Part shown: one piece after another, positions 29,901 through 37,520 of the stretch | How positions within the stretch are numbered: position 1 is the first letter of the stretch | Layout: each line of letters opens with the position of its first letter | From: Knoellia subterranea KCTC 19937 | Lineage (GTDB): Bacteria; Actinomycetota; Actinomycetes; Actinomycetales; Dermatophilaceae | Direction of reading: 5' to 3' | Assembly (NCBI RefSeq): GCF_000768685.1 | Contig: NZ_AVPK01000007.1 | Coordinates: forward strand, 124,001-188,000 | DNA length: 64,000 bases | Notes under the pieces: generated by a model | Database searches by the model: none | What the model was told of the DNA's origin: nothing | What the model saw: only the letters and a program-made list of their open reading frames with translations | Position numbers and translations under genes: made by a program

Positions 29901-31186
29901 CGCAGTTCGCGCGGCGAGTGGAGGGCGACGAGCTGCCCGAGGATGGAGCGCACGACGGATTCCACGTCGCTCTCGGGGCCGGCGATCCCGAGCCCGCCCG
30001 CTTCCTCGAGATCCACCTCGACGGGGAGGTCGTCGAGGTCAGGGTGTTCGACGCTTCCGCCACTGCCGAGCCGGACACTCCCGCCGTTCGAGTTCCCGCG
30101 CCCACCGCCCGACCAGCCGGTCCGGCTCGGCAACGACCCCACTCCGACCCGAACGCGACTGACGTCGGCCCCGCCGAGCCTGCGCTCCCACAGCCGACTC
30201 CCGGGCCGCGTCGCGATGGCGAGGACCTCCGCCGGGTCGGGCGTCTCTCGCCACCGCTGCTCGCGCTCGAGGTTCCGGAGTGTGTCGAACTCGCGTTGCC
30301 GCTCCTCGAGGGTGAGGGTGTGCGCGGCCAGGTCGCGGGCGTACTCCCGGCGCGCGCCCCACCGGTCGCTCACCACGTTGCCGATGAGCATGAGCGGGGA
30401 CAACAGGGCAAAGGCGAGCATCTGGGGTCCGAAGAAGACCGCGAGCAATCCCGCGAAAGGCACCGGCAGGGCTGCCGCGACCCACGGAATCCGGCCCCGG
30501 CGCGGGGGTGTCGGTGGTGTCGGCGCCGTCACCGTCGAGAACGTCGCCGGCGCCACGGTGCGGGGTGAGCGGTTGACGAGCAGGTGTCCATCACCGCGGG
30601 GACGTGTCGTCGCCGCGAGCCCGCGCGAGCGTTCGATGCGAAGGCGCGAGGACCCGATGGCGATCGTGTCGGAGTCCATGACGGCCGCCGCACCACCCTG
30701 CTCGAGATCGGCACCCCCACATCGCGTGCCGTTCGTCGAGGACAGGTCCGTCACCTGAAATCCACTGTCGGACAGGGTGATTCGCGCGTGGCGCCGACTC
30801 AGACGCACGTCGCCGAGGCTGAGGCCCGTCCCGGCCGTGCGTCCGACGACGACCGGGTCGGCCCCGATCGGCAGGCGGTGTCCGGCATCGGGACCGGCCA
30901 CGACTGTCAGTTCCATGGGGCCTGACGGCGACTCGGTCACGCGGCGTGGCTCGTCGAGGGCGAGGACCACACCGTGCAGCAGGGGAGGGGTACCGAGAAC
31001 CGCCTCCATCGTCACCGTCTCACCCGCGCACGACACCCGGCTGGGCGAATGCCCGGCCACGTCGGCCAGGAGCGGCAGCACCTCGCCAAGCGTCGTCCCC
31101 TCGGGTGCGGTGATGCGGACATCGGCCACTCCCTGCCGGCGGCTCGGCCAGCGCAGAGTGACGTCAAAAGTGGTCGTGGACGGCAT
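26909..31186 (-). CDS. eccC: EccC/EssC-type FHA-FtsK/SpoIIIE ATPase (type VII secretion-like)
   Basis: 1425 residues. An N-terminal ubiquitin-like/FHA region (FHA about 110-165: VVVGRTAGTGLSLGDVRLSR, DLSSTNGT), two membrane helices (about 230-270), then three FtsK/SpoIIIE ATPase modules. Module 1 has an intact P-loop GGTTGSGKSELLRSL (about 655) with VIVIDEFRLLADELPDF. Module 2 (about 984) has GGPRSGRTS and module 3 (about 1235) GAARSGRST, both with arginine in place of the P-loop lysine. In type VII systems EccC is the motor that recognises WXG100 substrates, with module 1 the active ATPase. No EccB, EccD or MycP is in the window. TAGCGT lies 6 nt before the ATG. Confidence 0.85.
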   Translation of the reverse strand: MPSTTTFDVTLRWPSRRQGVADVRITAPEGTTLGEVLPLLADVAGHSPSRVSCAGETVTMEAVLGTPPLLHGVVLALDEPRRVTESPSGPMELTVVAGPDAGHRLPIGADPVVVGRTAGTGLSLGDVRLSRRHARITLSDSGFQVTDLSSTNGTRCGGADLEQGGAAAVMDSDTIAIGSSRLRIERSRGLAATTRPRGDGHLLVNRSPRTVAPATFSTVTAPTPPTPPRRGRIPWVAAALPVPFAGLLAVFFGPQMLAFALLSPLMLIGNVVSDRWGARREYARDLAAHTLTLEERQREFDTLRNLEREQRWRETPDPAEVLAIATRPGSRLWERRLGGADVSRVRVGVGSLPSRTGWSGGGRGNSNGGSVRLGSGGSVEHPDLDDLPVEVDLEEAGGLGIAGPESDVESVVRSILGQLVALHSPRELRLIVCTSGDEGRSALSWLRWLPHTATFGDLDECLEALRDVVSGRESRATTSGGVLAGSARSAGPGEPRVLCVIPDAAIDSGSGLVDLLERGRGFGVWSLAGASSTAALPASCRAVVGLGTSGGAGRDSARLDVDGATPVAAFTPDQVGWWWGERIGRSLAPLLDATGEGESLPSSVDLLDLLPWVDPDAGVEPALLADHWRAGSGRPLATLGRVMGDDWTIDLAADGPHLLVGGTTGSGKSELLRSLVTSLALESSPQDLTFVLVDYKGGSAFGECGDLPHTVGLVTNLDDGLARRALVSLEAEITRRESLLAGSGARDFDEHRRLAGGLPRLVIVIDEFRLLADELPDFIDGVVSLAAVGRSLGVHLVLATQRPAGAITADIQTNVNLRIAMRMRDASDSQDVIGAADAARIPPTLPGRGYARGGDGELVEFQAARVGVGRTTGPATVARLDDHGHPLAPPARLSTNSSAGGTVGTGDVGTDSNLAVVVRAIRDASAAAGHERPHRPWLPPLPEHLAWGSGDGTAVGLVDSPARQRQDRFAHDGHGHWLLVGGPRSGRTSALRTILASHLAQADRTVHAYVIDSSGRLDDLASLPQVGAVVRSDDLPRVRRLVARLREHSRATDGDASHRPDVLLLVDGWDRLDADDDLALDGARDQLLDLLRAGESGLRAVVTSDRSALSSRLAGLCAETFLLPLADPSEALYAGLSPRDLPSTSAPGRGVRLRDRLEVQFALRDALDEVGSLPAGWTTPIEVVDLPDGVDHAELLARAPRDARWPIGMSADSGTTAAIDVVVHGRRLLVTGAARSGRSTALATIGRAAVRDGRAVVVVERPGAGVAAQCGALLSIDPWEVDPLVRARQEHRDLVVLVDDADRLEGTPVEPLLTEIAGLVDRDGGAIVLTTTPGAAAQAFRGPIHAVAGAESGIALCPRTPGDGEPFGIRAPRGLLAIPGRALLVSGRRVEEIQVAIGGAVAAAPAPAFAASSITAEPAPGQSRV

Positions 31187-31192
31187 ACGTCC

Positions 31193-31234
31193 ACGCTAGG
31201 GAAATCCGCTCACCCGCCCCGAAAGTTATCCACA
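31193..31234 (-). promoter_or_regulatory. eccC -10 element and an upstream DnaA box
   Basis: TAGCGT (minus strand, 31193-31198) ends 6 nt before the eccC ATG, whose own codon is part of a GTATGCCG motif. A TTATCCACA DnaA box lies at 31226-31234 in the 65-nt gap after glgX. Confidence 0.5.
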
Positions 31235-31251
31235 GCGGCAGGTGCGGTGAC

Positions 31252-33417
31252 TCAGGTCGGGTCGGTCACGGCATACGCGCGCATGCTCAACGGCGCAAGG
31301 GTGACGTCGGCACCGGCGGTGACGACATCGCCGTCCGATGGACGCTCCCAGACGCTGTCCCAGAGCAGTCGGTACGCCGACAGCCCGGGCGCCTCGGGCA
31401 GAGACACCGTCTGCTCGTTGAGCCCACCGTGGAGGACGACCAGGACCGATTCATGGCCGAGCCAGGCGCCGTTGACGAGCATCTGGAGGGTGCGCTGCCC
31501 CGGCTCCGTCCAGTCCTGCATGGGGGAGCCGTCGGCGGCGTACCAGGCCAGGTCGATCGAGCCGTCCTCGTGCACTTCCTTGCCCTCGGCCCACGTCCGC
31601 TGCCGCAGCGCGGGGTGCTCGCGACGGATCGCGATGAGGTGTTGCGTCGTGGCGAGCAGATCGTCCTGCCAGGGGGCGCGGTCCCAGTTGAACCACGTCG
31701 TCGCGTTGTCCTGGTTGTAGGGGTTGTTGTTGCCGTTCTGCGTCCGCCCGAACTCGTCGCCGGCGTTGATCATCGGGATGCCGGACGAGAGCAACAACGT
31801 GCCCAGCAGGTTGCGCATCGACCGTCGCCGCAGCGTGAGGACCTGCTCGTCGTCCGTGGGGCCCTCGACTCCGTGGTTCCAGGAGCGGTTGCCGTTGGAG
31901 CCGTCGTTGTTGTCCTCGCCGTTGTCCTCGTTGTGTTTTTCGTTGTATGCCGTGAGGTCGGCAAGCGTGAATCCGTCGTGTGCCGCCACGAAGTTCACCG
32001 ACGCAGTCGGCCCGCGGTCGCGGGTGCCGAAGAGGTCGCGGGATCCGGCCAGGCGCGTCGCGAGGTCCTGGACGCCGTGGGCCACCTGGCCCGGCACGGC
32101 CGGGCGGTGGTCGGCCAACCAGAAGTCGCGCACCGAGTCGCGGAAGCGGTCGTTCCACTCCGAGAACGGCGGCGGGAACTGACCGGTGCGCCAGCCGTGC
32201 ATGCCGACGTCCCACGGCTCGACGATGAGCTTGGTGCGCGACAGCACCGGGTCGGTGCGCAACCCGACGAGGAACGGGTGGTCGGGGTCGAACTCGTCCG
32301 TGCGGCCTCGCCCCAGCGCGACGGCGAGGTCGAAGCGGAAGCCGTCGACGTGGCACTCCTGCACCCAGTAGCGCAGTGAGTCGAGGGCGAGTCGGCACAT
32401 GACCGGGTGGCGCAGGTCCAGGGTGTTGCCGGTGCCCGTGACGTCGATGTCGCGACCGCGTTCGTCGAGGCGGTAGTAAGCCCGGTTGTCGAGGCCACGG
32501 AACGAGAGCGTCGCACCCGTGCCACTCGCCTCCGCGGTGTGGTTGTAGACGACGTCGAGCAGGACCTCGAGCCCGGCGTCGTGGAGCAGCTTGACCATGC
32601 CCTTGAACTCGTCGAGCGCGCCCTGCGGGTCCTTCGCCGCGGCATAGGCGGCATGCGGTGCGAAGAAGCCCAACGTGTTGTAGCCCCAGTGGTTGGCCAG
32701 CCCCTTCTGGACGAGGAACGGCTCCGAGGCGAACGAGTGGATCGGCAGCAACTCGACGGCGGTGATGCCGAGCGAGGTGAGGTACTCGATCGTTGCGGGG
32801 TGGGCCAGACCAGCATAGGTGCCACGAAGGTCCTCCGGGACACCCGGGAGCTCCATCGTGAGGTTGCGGACGTGCGTCTCGTAGATGACGGTTTCCGACC
32901 GCGTCACCGCCGGGGCAGTGTCGTTGCCCCAGTCGAAACGGTCGTCGACTACGACGCTGCGCGGCATGTCCGGCGCCGAGTCCGACGTCGACGCCGCGAA
33001 CCCGTCACCGTGCCAGGTCTTCTCGTCCACCTCGTGCCCGTAGACGCTCGGCCCGAACCGCACCTCGCCCTCGATGGCTCGGGCATAGGGATCCATGAGC
33101 AACTGATTGGGGTTGTGGCGCAACCCCTGCTCGGGGTTCCACTCGCCGTCGACGCGGAAGCCATAGCGCTGCCCCACGCCCACGTCCGGCACGAACCCGA
33201 ACCACCACCCGAACGCGTGGTCGACGAGCGCCACCCGGCGCTCGGTCACGCCCGCGAAGTCTCCTTCGTCGAACAGGCACAGCTCCACGGAACCGGCGTG
33301 ACCGGCATACACACTCACTTCGACGCCACCGTCAACGACGGTGACGCCGGGCGCGGGAGGGAGGTCGCGGGGAATGCGCAGGGCAGGGACGGAGGTGGCG
33401 GACGTCAACGGCGTCAT
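31252..33417 (-). CDS. glgX: Glycogen debranching enzyme GlgX (GH13)
   Basis: 721 residues. An N-terminal CBM48 (about 20-130), then a GH13 barrel: GFRFDLAVALGRG (nucleophile region), TKLIVEPWDVGMHGW (acid/base glutamate) and NFVAAHDGFTLADLTAYNEK (third acidic region, typical of GlgX/TreX). It hydrolyses alpha-1,6 branches of limit dextrins during glycogen breakdown. TAGGCT (33424-33429) ends 6 nt before the ATG, so the mRNA is probably leaderless. It is upstream of eccC on the same strand, but eccC appears to have its own promoter. Confidence 0.95.
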   Translation of the reverse strand: MTPLTSATSVPALRIPRDLPPAPGVTVVDGGVEVSVYAGHAGSVELCLFDEGDFAGVTERRVALVDHAFGWWFGFVPDVGVGQRYGFRVDGEWNPEQGLRHNPNQLLMDPYARAIEGEVRFGPSVYGHEVDEKTWHGDGFAASTSDSAPDMPRSVVVDDRFDWGNDTAPAVTRSETVIYETHVRNLTMELPGVPEDLRGTYAGLAHPATIEYLTSLGITAVELLPIHSFASEPFLVQKGLANHWGYNTLGFFAPHAAYAAAKDPQGALDEFKGMVKLLHDAGLEVLLDVVYNHTAEASGTGATLSFRGLDNRAYYRLDERGRDIDVTGTGNTLDLRHPVMCRLALDSLRYWVQECHVDGFRFDLAVALGRGRTDEFDPDHPFLVGLRTDPVLSRTKLIVEPWDVGMHGWRTGQFPPPFSEWNDRFRDSVRDFWLADHRPAVPGQVAHGVQDLATRLAGSRDLFGTRDRGPTASVNFVAAHDGFTLADLTAYNEKHNEDNGEDNNDGSNGNRSWNHGVEGPTDDEQVLTLRRRSMRNLLGTLLLSSGIPMINAGDEFGRTQNGNNNPYNQDNATTWFNWDRAPWQDDLLATTQHLIAIRREHPALRQRTWAEGKEVHEDGSIDLAWYAADGSPMQDWTEPGQRTLQMLVNGAWLGHESVLVVLHGGLNEQTVSLPEAPGLSAYRLLWDSVWERPSDGDVVTAGADVTLAPLSMRAYAVTDPT

Positions 33418-33423
33418 GGCGGC

Positions 33424-33429
33424 AGCCTA
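33424..33429 (-). promoter_or_regulatory. Leaderless -10 element of glgX (TAGGCT)
   Basis: TAGGCT on the minus strand, then GCCGCC, then ATG 33417. The divergent ybjN-like gene has its own candidate -10 (CAAGGT, 33492-33497). Confidence 0.5.
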
Positions 33430-33503
33430 GAGACGGGGTGGGACGCCCGCATCGTCTGCCGGGTCTCGCGCGCGTCGCGCCGGGCCCGTGACAAGGTGGG
33501 GAC

Positions 33504-34040
33504 ATGAGCGATCCGACTTCCCTCCCGAACTTCCCGCCGCCGGCCAACGAGCACCCGCTGCGCGGTCGCGTGCTCGACGTCCTCGTCGACATGGGAGCCC
33601 AGCCCAACATCGACAACGACGGTGACGTCGCCTTCCAGGCCAACGAGCAGACGATCTTCATCCGCGCGACCGAGGGCGACCTGCCGGTCATGCGCGTCTT
33701 CGGCCAGTGGACGCTGCCGGACGAGGTCGCCGCGGACGCTGCGAAGGTCTCGGCCACCTGCAACGAGGTCAACCTGTCGCTGAACTGCGTCAAGACGGGC
33801 GTCGCCAACAACACCCTCGTGGTCACGAGCGAGCACCTCGTCACGCCCGGCGCGGACGTCGCCACGCTCGTCCAGGTGAGCACCTCGATCATCCTCTCGG
33901 CGGTCCAGCTGTGGCACGAGCGCGCGCTCGGCCTCGAGCCGGGACAGGGTGGACAGGGCGGTCAGGCCGGCCCCGGCGACCAGGGCGGCCAACCCGGCCC
34001 GGACGCCAACGGTTCGACGCCGGGACAGGGCGCGCCGTGA
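33504..34040 (+). CDS. YbjN domain protein
   Basis: 178 residues. Residues 15-145 have the YbjN pattern, a type III-secretion-chaperone-like alpha/beta fold: HPLRGRVLDVLVDMGAQPNI, a middle FIRATEGDLPVMRVFGQW and NEVNLSLNCVKTGVANNTLV. The C-terminal 35 residues are a Gly/Gln/Pro-rich disordered tail. YbjN proteins are of uncertain function, with links to stress tolerance and motility in enterobacteria. It overlaps the enoyl-CoA hydratase gene by 4 nt (GTGA). CAAGGT ends 6 nt before the ATG. Confidence 0.82.
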   Translation: MSDPTSLPNFPPPANEHPLRGRVLDVLVDMGAQPNIDNDGDVAFQANEQTIFIRATEGDLPVMRVFGQWTLPDEVAADAAKVSATCNEVNLSLNCVKTGVANNTLVVTSEHLVTPGADVATLVQVSTSIILSAVQLWHERALGLEPGQGGQGGQAGPGDQGGQPGPDANGSTPGQGAP

Positions 34041-34837
34041 GCGAGGTCGTCCGCCTCGAGGTCGAGGACGGCCTCGGCATCATCCGGCTCGACCGGCCGC
34101 CGATGAACGCGCTCAACGACGAGGTCCAGCGCGGCATCATCGCCGCGGCGGCCGAGGCGACCGAGCGCAAGGACGTCGGCGCCGTCATCGTCTATGGCGG
34201 TGAGAAGGTCTTCGCGGCCGGCGTCGACATCAAGCAGATGGCCGACTGGTCCTACACCGACATGGTCGACCACTCGGTCCTCTTCCAGGACTTCACCAAG
34301 GCGCTCGCGGCCATCCCGAAGCCGACGGTCGCAGCCATCACCGGCTACGCCCTCGGTGGCGGGTGCGAGGTCGCGCTCGCGTGTGACTTCCGGATCGCGG
34401 CCAAGGGCACCAAGCTCGGCCAGCCCGAGGTCCTCCTCGGTGTCATCCCGGGTGCGGGCGGTTCGCAGCGTCTCGCGCGTCTCATCGGCCCGGCCAAGGC
34501 GAAGGACCTGATCTTCACGGGCCGATTCGTCGACGCCGACGAAGCCCTTGCGATCGGCCTCGTCGACGAGGTCATCGACCCCAACGCGGATTCCGAGACT
34601 GACTCTCCGATCCTCGCGGCCGCCAAGGCAAAGATGAAGCAGTATGCCGGTGGGCCGGCCTACGCTCTGCGCGCCGCGAAGGAGGCCATCGACTCCGGCC
34701 TCGAGACCGACCTCAACAGTGGCCTCGAGATCGAGCGGATGCTCTTTGCGTCGGTCTTCGCCACCAGGGACCGCACGACGGGCATGCAGTCGTTCATCGA
34801 GAACGGCCCGGGCAAGGCGACGTTCGAGGGCGCCTGA
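34037..34837 (+). CDS. Enoyl-CoA hydratase/isomerase family protein
   Basis: 266 residues from GTG 34037, which overlaps the YbjN stop. Crotonase fold: oxyanion-hole segments FAAGVDIKQMADW and ITGYALGGGCEVALACDF, with two candidate catalytic glutamates near residues 110 (GGGCEVAL) and 131 (LGQPEVLLGVIPGAGG), as in true hydratases. It would hydrate trans-2-enoyl-CoA in fatty-acid oxidation, acting with the electron-transfer flavoprotein encoded 1 kb downstream. It ends 7 nt before the convergent HAD gene with no terminator between. Confidence 0.9.
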   Translation: MSEVVRLEVEDGLGIIRLDRPPMNALNDEVQRGIIAAAAEATERKDVGAVIVYGGEKVFAAGVDIKQMADWSYTDMVDHSVLFQDFTKALAAIPKPTVAAITGYALGGGCEVALACDFRIAAKGTKLGQPEVLLGVIPGAGGSQRLARLIGPAKAKDLIFTGRFVDADEALAIGLVDEVIDPNADSETDSPILAAAKAKMKQYAGGPAYALRAAKEAIDSGLETDLNSGLEIERMLFASVFATRDRTTGMQSFIENGPGKATFEGA

Positions 34838-34844
34838 TCCGGGG

Positions 34845-35444
34845 TCAGGCCATCACACTGTCGACGAACGTCCGGAGTCCGTCGACGTCGGTGTAGTGGT
34901 GCGACCGGATCCCGAGGATCTCGGCCGTCGCGACGTTGACCGTGGACTGGTCGACGTAGGCGATCTCGCTGAACATCAGCCCGTGTCGCATGGCCACGGT
35001 GCTGTAGACGTCGGGCTCGGGAAGCGCCATGCCGAGGTGGGCGCTGCTCGTCACCGAGTCGACCTCGCCCGTCAGGTCCAGGCGGGCGAGGTCGTCCTCG
35101 AGCCGGCTCGTCGCGTTGACGAGAAGGGCGACCCGGAGCCGGGTGCGGGCGTGCCGGACGACGGTGAGGACGTCGGTGTCGACGGTCCCGGCCGGACCGA
35201 GCCAGTCGTGGACGGCGTCCCGCGCCCGATCGCCGTGCTCGGCCACGAGCAGGTCGGTGATCATCGCCTGCCAGGTGCCGTCGTCGATGACTCCGGTGAT
35301 CGCCGGCAGGAGGCGTTCGGGCGTGCAGGCGACCCGGTGCAGCGTGCCGGCAGGGAGACCGTGGTCGCTCTCGACCGCCGCGGTCAGGGCGTCGTCCCAG
35401 ATCCGCAGGACCCCGTCGAGGTCGAGGAGCAGCACCTTGATCAC
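34845..35444 (-). CDS. HAD-like hydrolase with altered motifs
   Basis: 199 residues. Motif I KVLLLDLDGVLR is intact, motif II is LLVNATSRL, but the motif III lysine of the usual KPDPxIY is missing (MALPEPDVYSTV), and the usual GDS of motif IV reads VDQSTVNVATA. The fold is a haloacid-dehalogenase-type phosphatase; the loss of the lysine makes normal activity doubtful. Start GTG 35444 rather than 35450: AGGAGG ends about 6 nt before 35444 but abuts 35450. Substrate unknown. Confidence 0.75.
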   Translation of the reverse strand: MIKVLLLDLDGVLRIWDDALTAAVESDHGLPAGTLHRVACTPERLLPAITGVIDDGTWQAMITDLLVAEHGDRARDAVHDWLGPAGTVDTDVLTVVRHARTRLRVALLVNATSRLEDDLARLDLTGEVDSVTSSAHLGMALPEPDVYSTVAMRHGLMFSEIAYVDQSTVNVATAEILGIRSHHYTDVDGLRTFVDSVMA

Positions 35445-35558
35445 GGGCACTCCTCCTCGAGTGATCGACGGGCTCCTGACCCCTCGATGTTGCCCGACTC
35501 ACAGGGTCCAGCGGTCGATCACGAGCAGAGGAAAGCAATTTCTGTGCCCACCATCACG

Positions 35559-35598
35559 CCCGGAGGATTCTCCGGGAGGCGAGCACCCGGCATACGCT
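35559..35598 (+). promoter_or_regulatory. etfB promoter region with inverted repeat
   Basis: CCCGGAG-gatt-CTCCGGG (35559-35576) is followed by an 18-nt stretch (35578-35595) identical to half of the gatC-gatA palindrome at 55234-55251, and by TACGCT (35593-35598), a likely -10 for etfB that overlaps a CGGCATAC motif. The rest of 35445-35652 has no other recognisable signal apart from a purine-rich ribosome site before etfB. Confidence 0.45.
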
Positions 35599-35652
35599 CG
35601 GTCGTAGTCCCGAAATCCACTGAACGATCCCAGAGAAGAGGACGAGGCACGC

Positions 35653-36444
35653 ATGAACATCGTCGTCTGCGTCAAGTACGTGCCCGACGCACAGTCCGAC
35701 CGCACCTTCAACGAGGCGGACAACACCACGGACCGCGAGGGCGTCGAGGGTCTCCTGTCGGAGATCGACGAGTACGCCGTCGAGGAAGCGCTCAAGCTCG
35801 CCGAGGCCGGCGAAGGTGAGGTCACCGTCGTCACCGTCGGTCCGGACCAGGCCGTCGACGCGGTCAAGAAGGCCCTCCAGATGGGTGCCGACAAGGCCGT
35901 CCACGTCAGCGACGAGGCCATCCACGGCTCCGACGCCGCCGCGACCTCCCTCATCCTCGCCGAGGCCATCAAGAAGGCCTCCGGCGACGCCAACCCCGAC
36001 CTCGTCCTCATGGGCATGAGCTCGACCGACGGTGTCATGGGTGTCGTGCCCGCGATGGTCGCCGAGCGCCTTGGCCTGCCGGCCGTCACCTACGCCTCCG
36101 AGCTGACCCTCGACGGCCAGTCGGTGAAGATCCGCCGCGACGGCGACGCTGCCTCCGAGACGATCGAGTCGACCCTCCCTGCGCTCGTGTCCGTCACGGA
36201 CCAGATCAACGAGCCGCGCTACCCCTCGTTCAAGGGGATCATGGCCGCGAAGAAGAAGCCGGTCGAGACCTGGACCCTCGCGGACCTGGGCGTGGACGCC
36301 GGTCAGGTGGGCCTTGACGCCGCCTGGACCAAGGTGACCTCCTTCGCCAAGCGTCCGCCGCGCGAGCAGGGCCAGATCGTCACCGACGAGGGTGACGGTG
36401 GCACGAAGCTCGCCGAGTTCCTGTCCGCCCAGAAGTTCCTCTGA
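35653..36444 (+). CDS. etfB: Electron transfer flavoprotein beta subunit
   Basis: 263 residues. It opens MNIVVCVKYVPDAQSDRTF and has DLVLMGMSSTDGVMGVVPAM and ALVSVTDQINEPRYPSFKGI, diagnostic of EtfB (FixA). EtfB binds AMP and, with EtfA, accepts electrons from acyl-CoA dehydrogenases for the respiratory chain. The AAGAGGACGAGG leader is a good ribosome site. EtfA follows after 13 nt; its ribosome site overlaps the etfB stop. The same etfB-etfA pair (fixA-fixB) precedes the iscS-like/trmU genes in mycobacteria. Confidence 0.96.
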   Translation: MNIVVCVKYVPDAQSDRTFNEADNTTDREGVEGLLSEIDEYAVEEALKLAEAGEGEVTVVTVGPDQAVDAVKKALQMGADKAVHVSDEAIHGSDAAATSLILAEAIKKASGDANPDLVLMGMSSTDGVMGVVPAMVAERLGLPAVTYASELTLDGQSVKIRRDGDAASETIESTLPALVSVTDQINEPRYPSFKGIMAAKKKPVETWTLADLGVDAGQVGLDAAWTKVTSFAKRPPREQGQIVTDEGDGGTKLAEFLSAQKFL

Positions 36445-36457
36445 GGAGTTAGCACCC

Positions 36458-37414
36458 ATGGCTGAAGTTCTCGTCCTCGTCGACCACGCCGGCGGCAAGA
36501 TCCGCAAGGCGACCGCCGAGCTGCTCACCATCGCTCGCCGCCTCGGCGAGCCCTCCGCCGTCTACATCGGCCCGAACGCCGAGACCGCCCAGGTCACCCT
36601 GGCCAAGTACGGCGCGCACAAGGTCTACGTCTACGACGCACCCGACGCCCTCGAGTACCTCGTCGCCCCGCAGGCCGAGATCCTCGCGTCCGTCGTCGAG
36701 AAGGCCTCCCCGCTCGCCGTGCTCATCCCGAGCAACTCGGCCGGCAAGGAGATCGCGGCCCGCCTCGGTATCCGCACCGAGTCCGGTGTCATCACCGACG
36801 CGGTCGACGTCGTCGCCGGCGCCGAGGGCGTCGAGACGACGCAGTCGGTCTTCGCCGGTTCCTACACGGTCAAGGCGACCGTGACCAAGGGCTCGGCCAT
36901 CGTGGCGGTCAAGCCGAACTCGGTCGCGATCGAGCCGGCCCCGGCCGCGGGCGCCGTCGAAAAGATTGACATCACGCTGTCGGACGCCGCCAAGGCCGCG
37001 AAGATCACCGAGTCGAAGCCGAAGGAGTCCACGGGTCGCCCCGAGCTCACCGAGGCCAAGATCGTCGTCTCCGGTGGTCGTGGCACCGGCGGTGACTTCG
37101 GTCCGGTGGAGGAGTTCGCCGACTCGCTCGGCGCTGCGGTGGGTGCCTCGCGCGCCGCCGTCGACGCCGGCTGGTACCCGCACAGCAACCAGGTCGGCCA
37201 GACCGGCAAGCAGGTCTCGCCGCAGCTCTACGTCGCGGCGGGCATCTCCGGTGCCATCCAGCACCGCGCCGGCATGCAGACGTCCAAGACGATCGTCGCG
37301 ATCAACAAGGACGAAGAGGCCCCGATCTTCGAGCTCGTCGACTTCGGCGTCGTCGGTGACCTGTTCACCGTCCTGCCGCAGGCGACCGAGGTCGTCAAGA
37401 AGGCCAAGGGCTGA
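36458..37414 (+). CDS. etfA: Electron transfer flavoprotein alpha subunit
   Basis: 318 residues from ATG 36458, with GAGGAG at 36443-36448. N-terminal domain 1-180; C-terminal FAD domain: [80 protein letters not shown]. These are the standard FAD contacts of EtfA (FixB). Functions as a heterodimer with EtfB. Followed 3 nt later by a very long hairpin. Confidence 0.97.
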   Translation: MAEVLVLVDHAGGKIRKATAELLTIARRLGEPSAVYIGPNAETAQVTLAKYGAHKVYVYDAPDALEYLVAPQAEILASVVEKASPLAVLIPSNSAGKEIAARLGIRTESGVITDAVDVVAGAEGVETTQSVFAGSYTVKATVTKGSAIVAVKPNSVAIEPAPAAGAVEKIDITLSDAAKAAKITESKPKESTGRPELTEAKIVVSGGRGTGGDFGPVEEFADSLGAAVGASRAAVDAGWYPHSNQVGQTGKQVSPQLYVAAGISGAIQHRAGMQTSKTIVAINKDEEAPIFELVDFGVVGDLFTVLPQATEVVKKAKG

Positions 37415-37417
37415 AAT

Positions 37418-37491
37418 CGACTGATTGTGAGTTCGCCCCCTTCCAGCGCACGGTGACGTGCGTCGGGAGGGGGCGAACTCACAATCAGTCG
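37418..37491 (+). terminator. 74-nt hairpin after etfA
   Basis: A perfect 23-bp outer stem: CGACTGATTGTGAGTTCGCC plus CCC (37418-37440) against GGGGGCGAACTCACAATCAG plus TCG (37469-37491). Inside it CGCACG-gtga-CGTGCG closes on a GTGA loop. The next gene runs in the same direction and has its own -10 at 37509, so this probably ends the etf operon. No U-tract. Confidence 0.7.
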
Positions 37492-37508
37492 CGTTGTGGG
37501 AGCGGACG

Positions 37509-37514
37509 TACGAT
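37509..37514 (+). promoter_or_regulatory. Leaderless -10 element (TACGAT)
   Basis: TACGAT ends 6 nt before GTG 37521, 18 nt after the hairpin that closes the etf operon. Confidence 0.55.
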
Positions 37515-37520
37515 TTGTCG

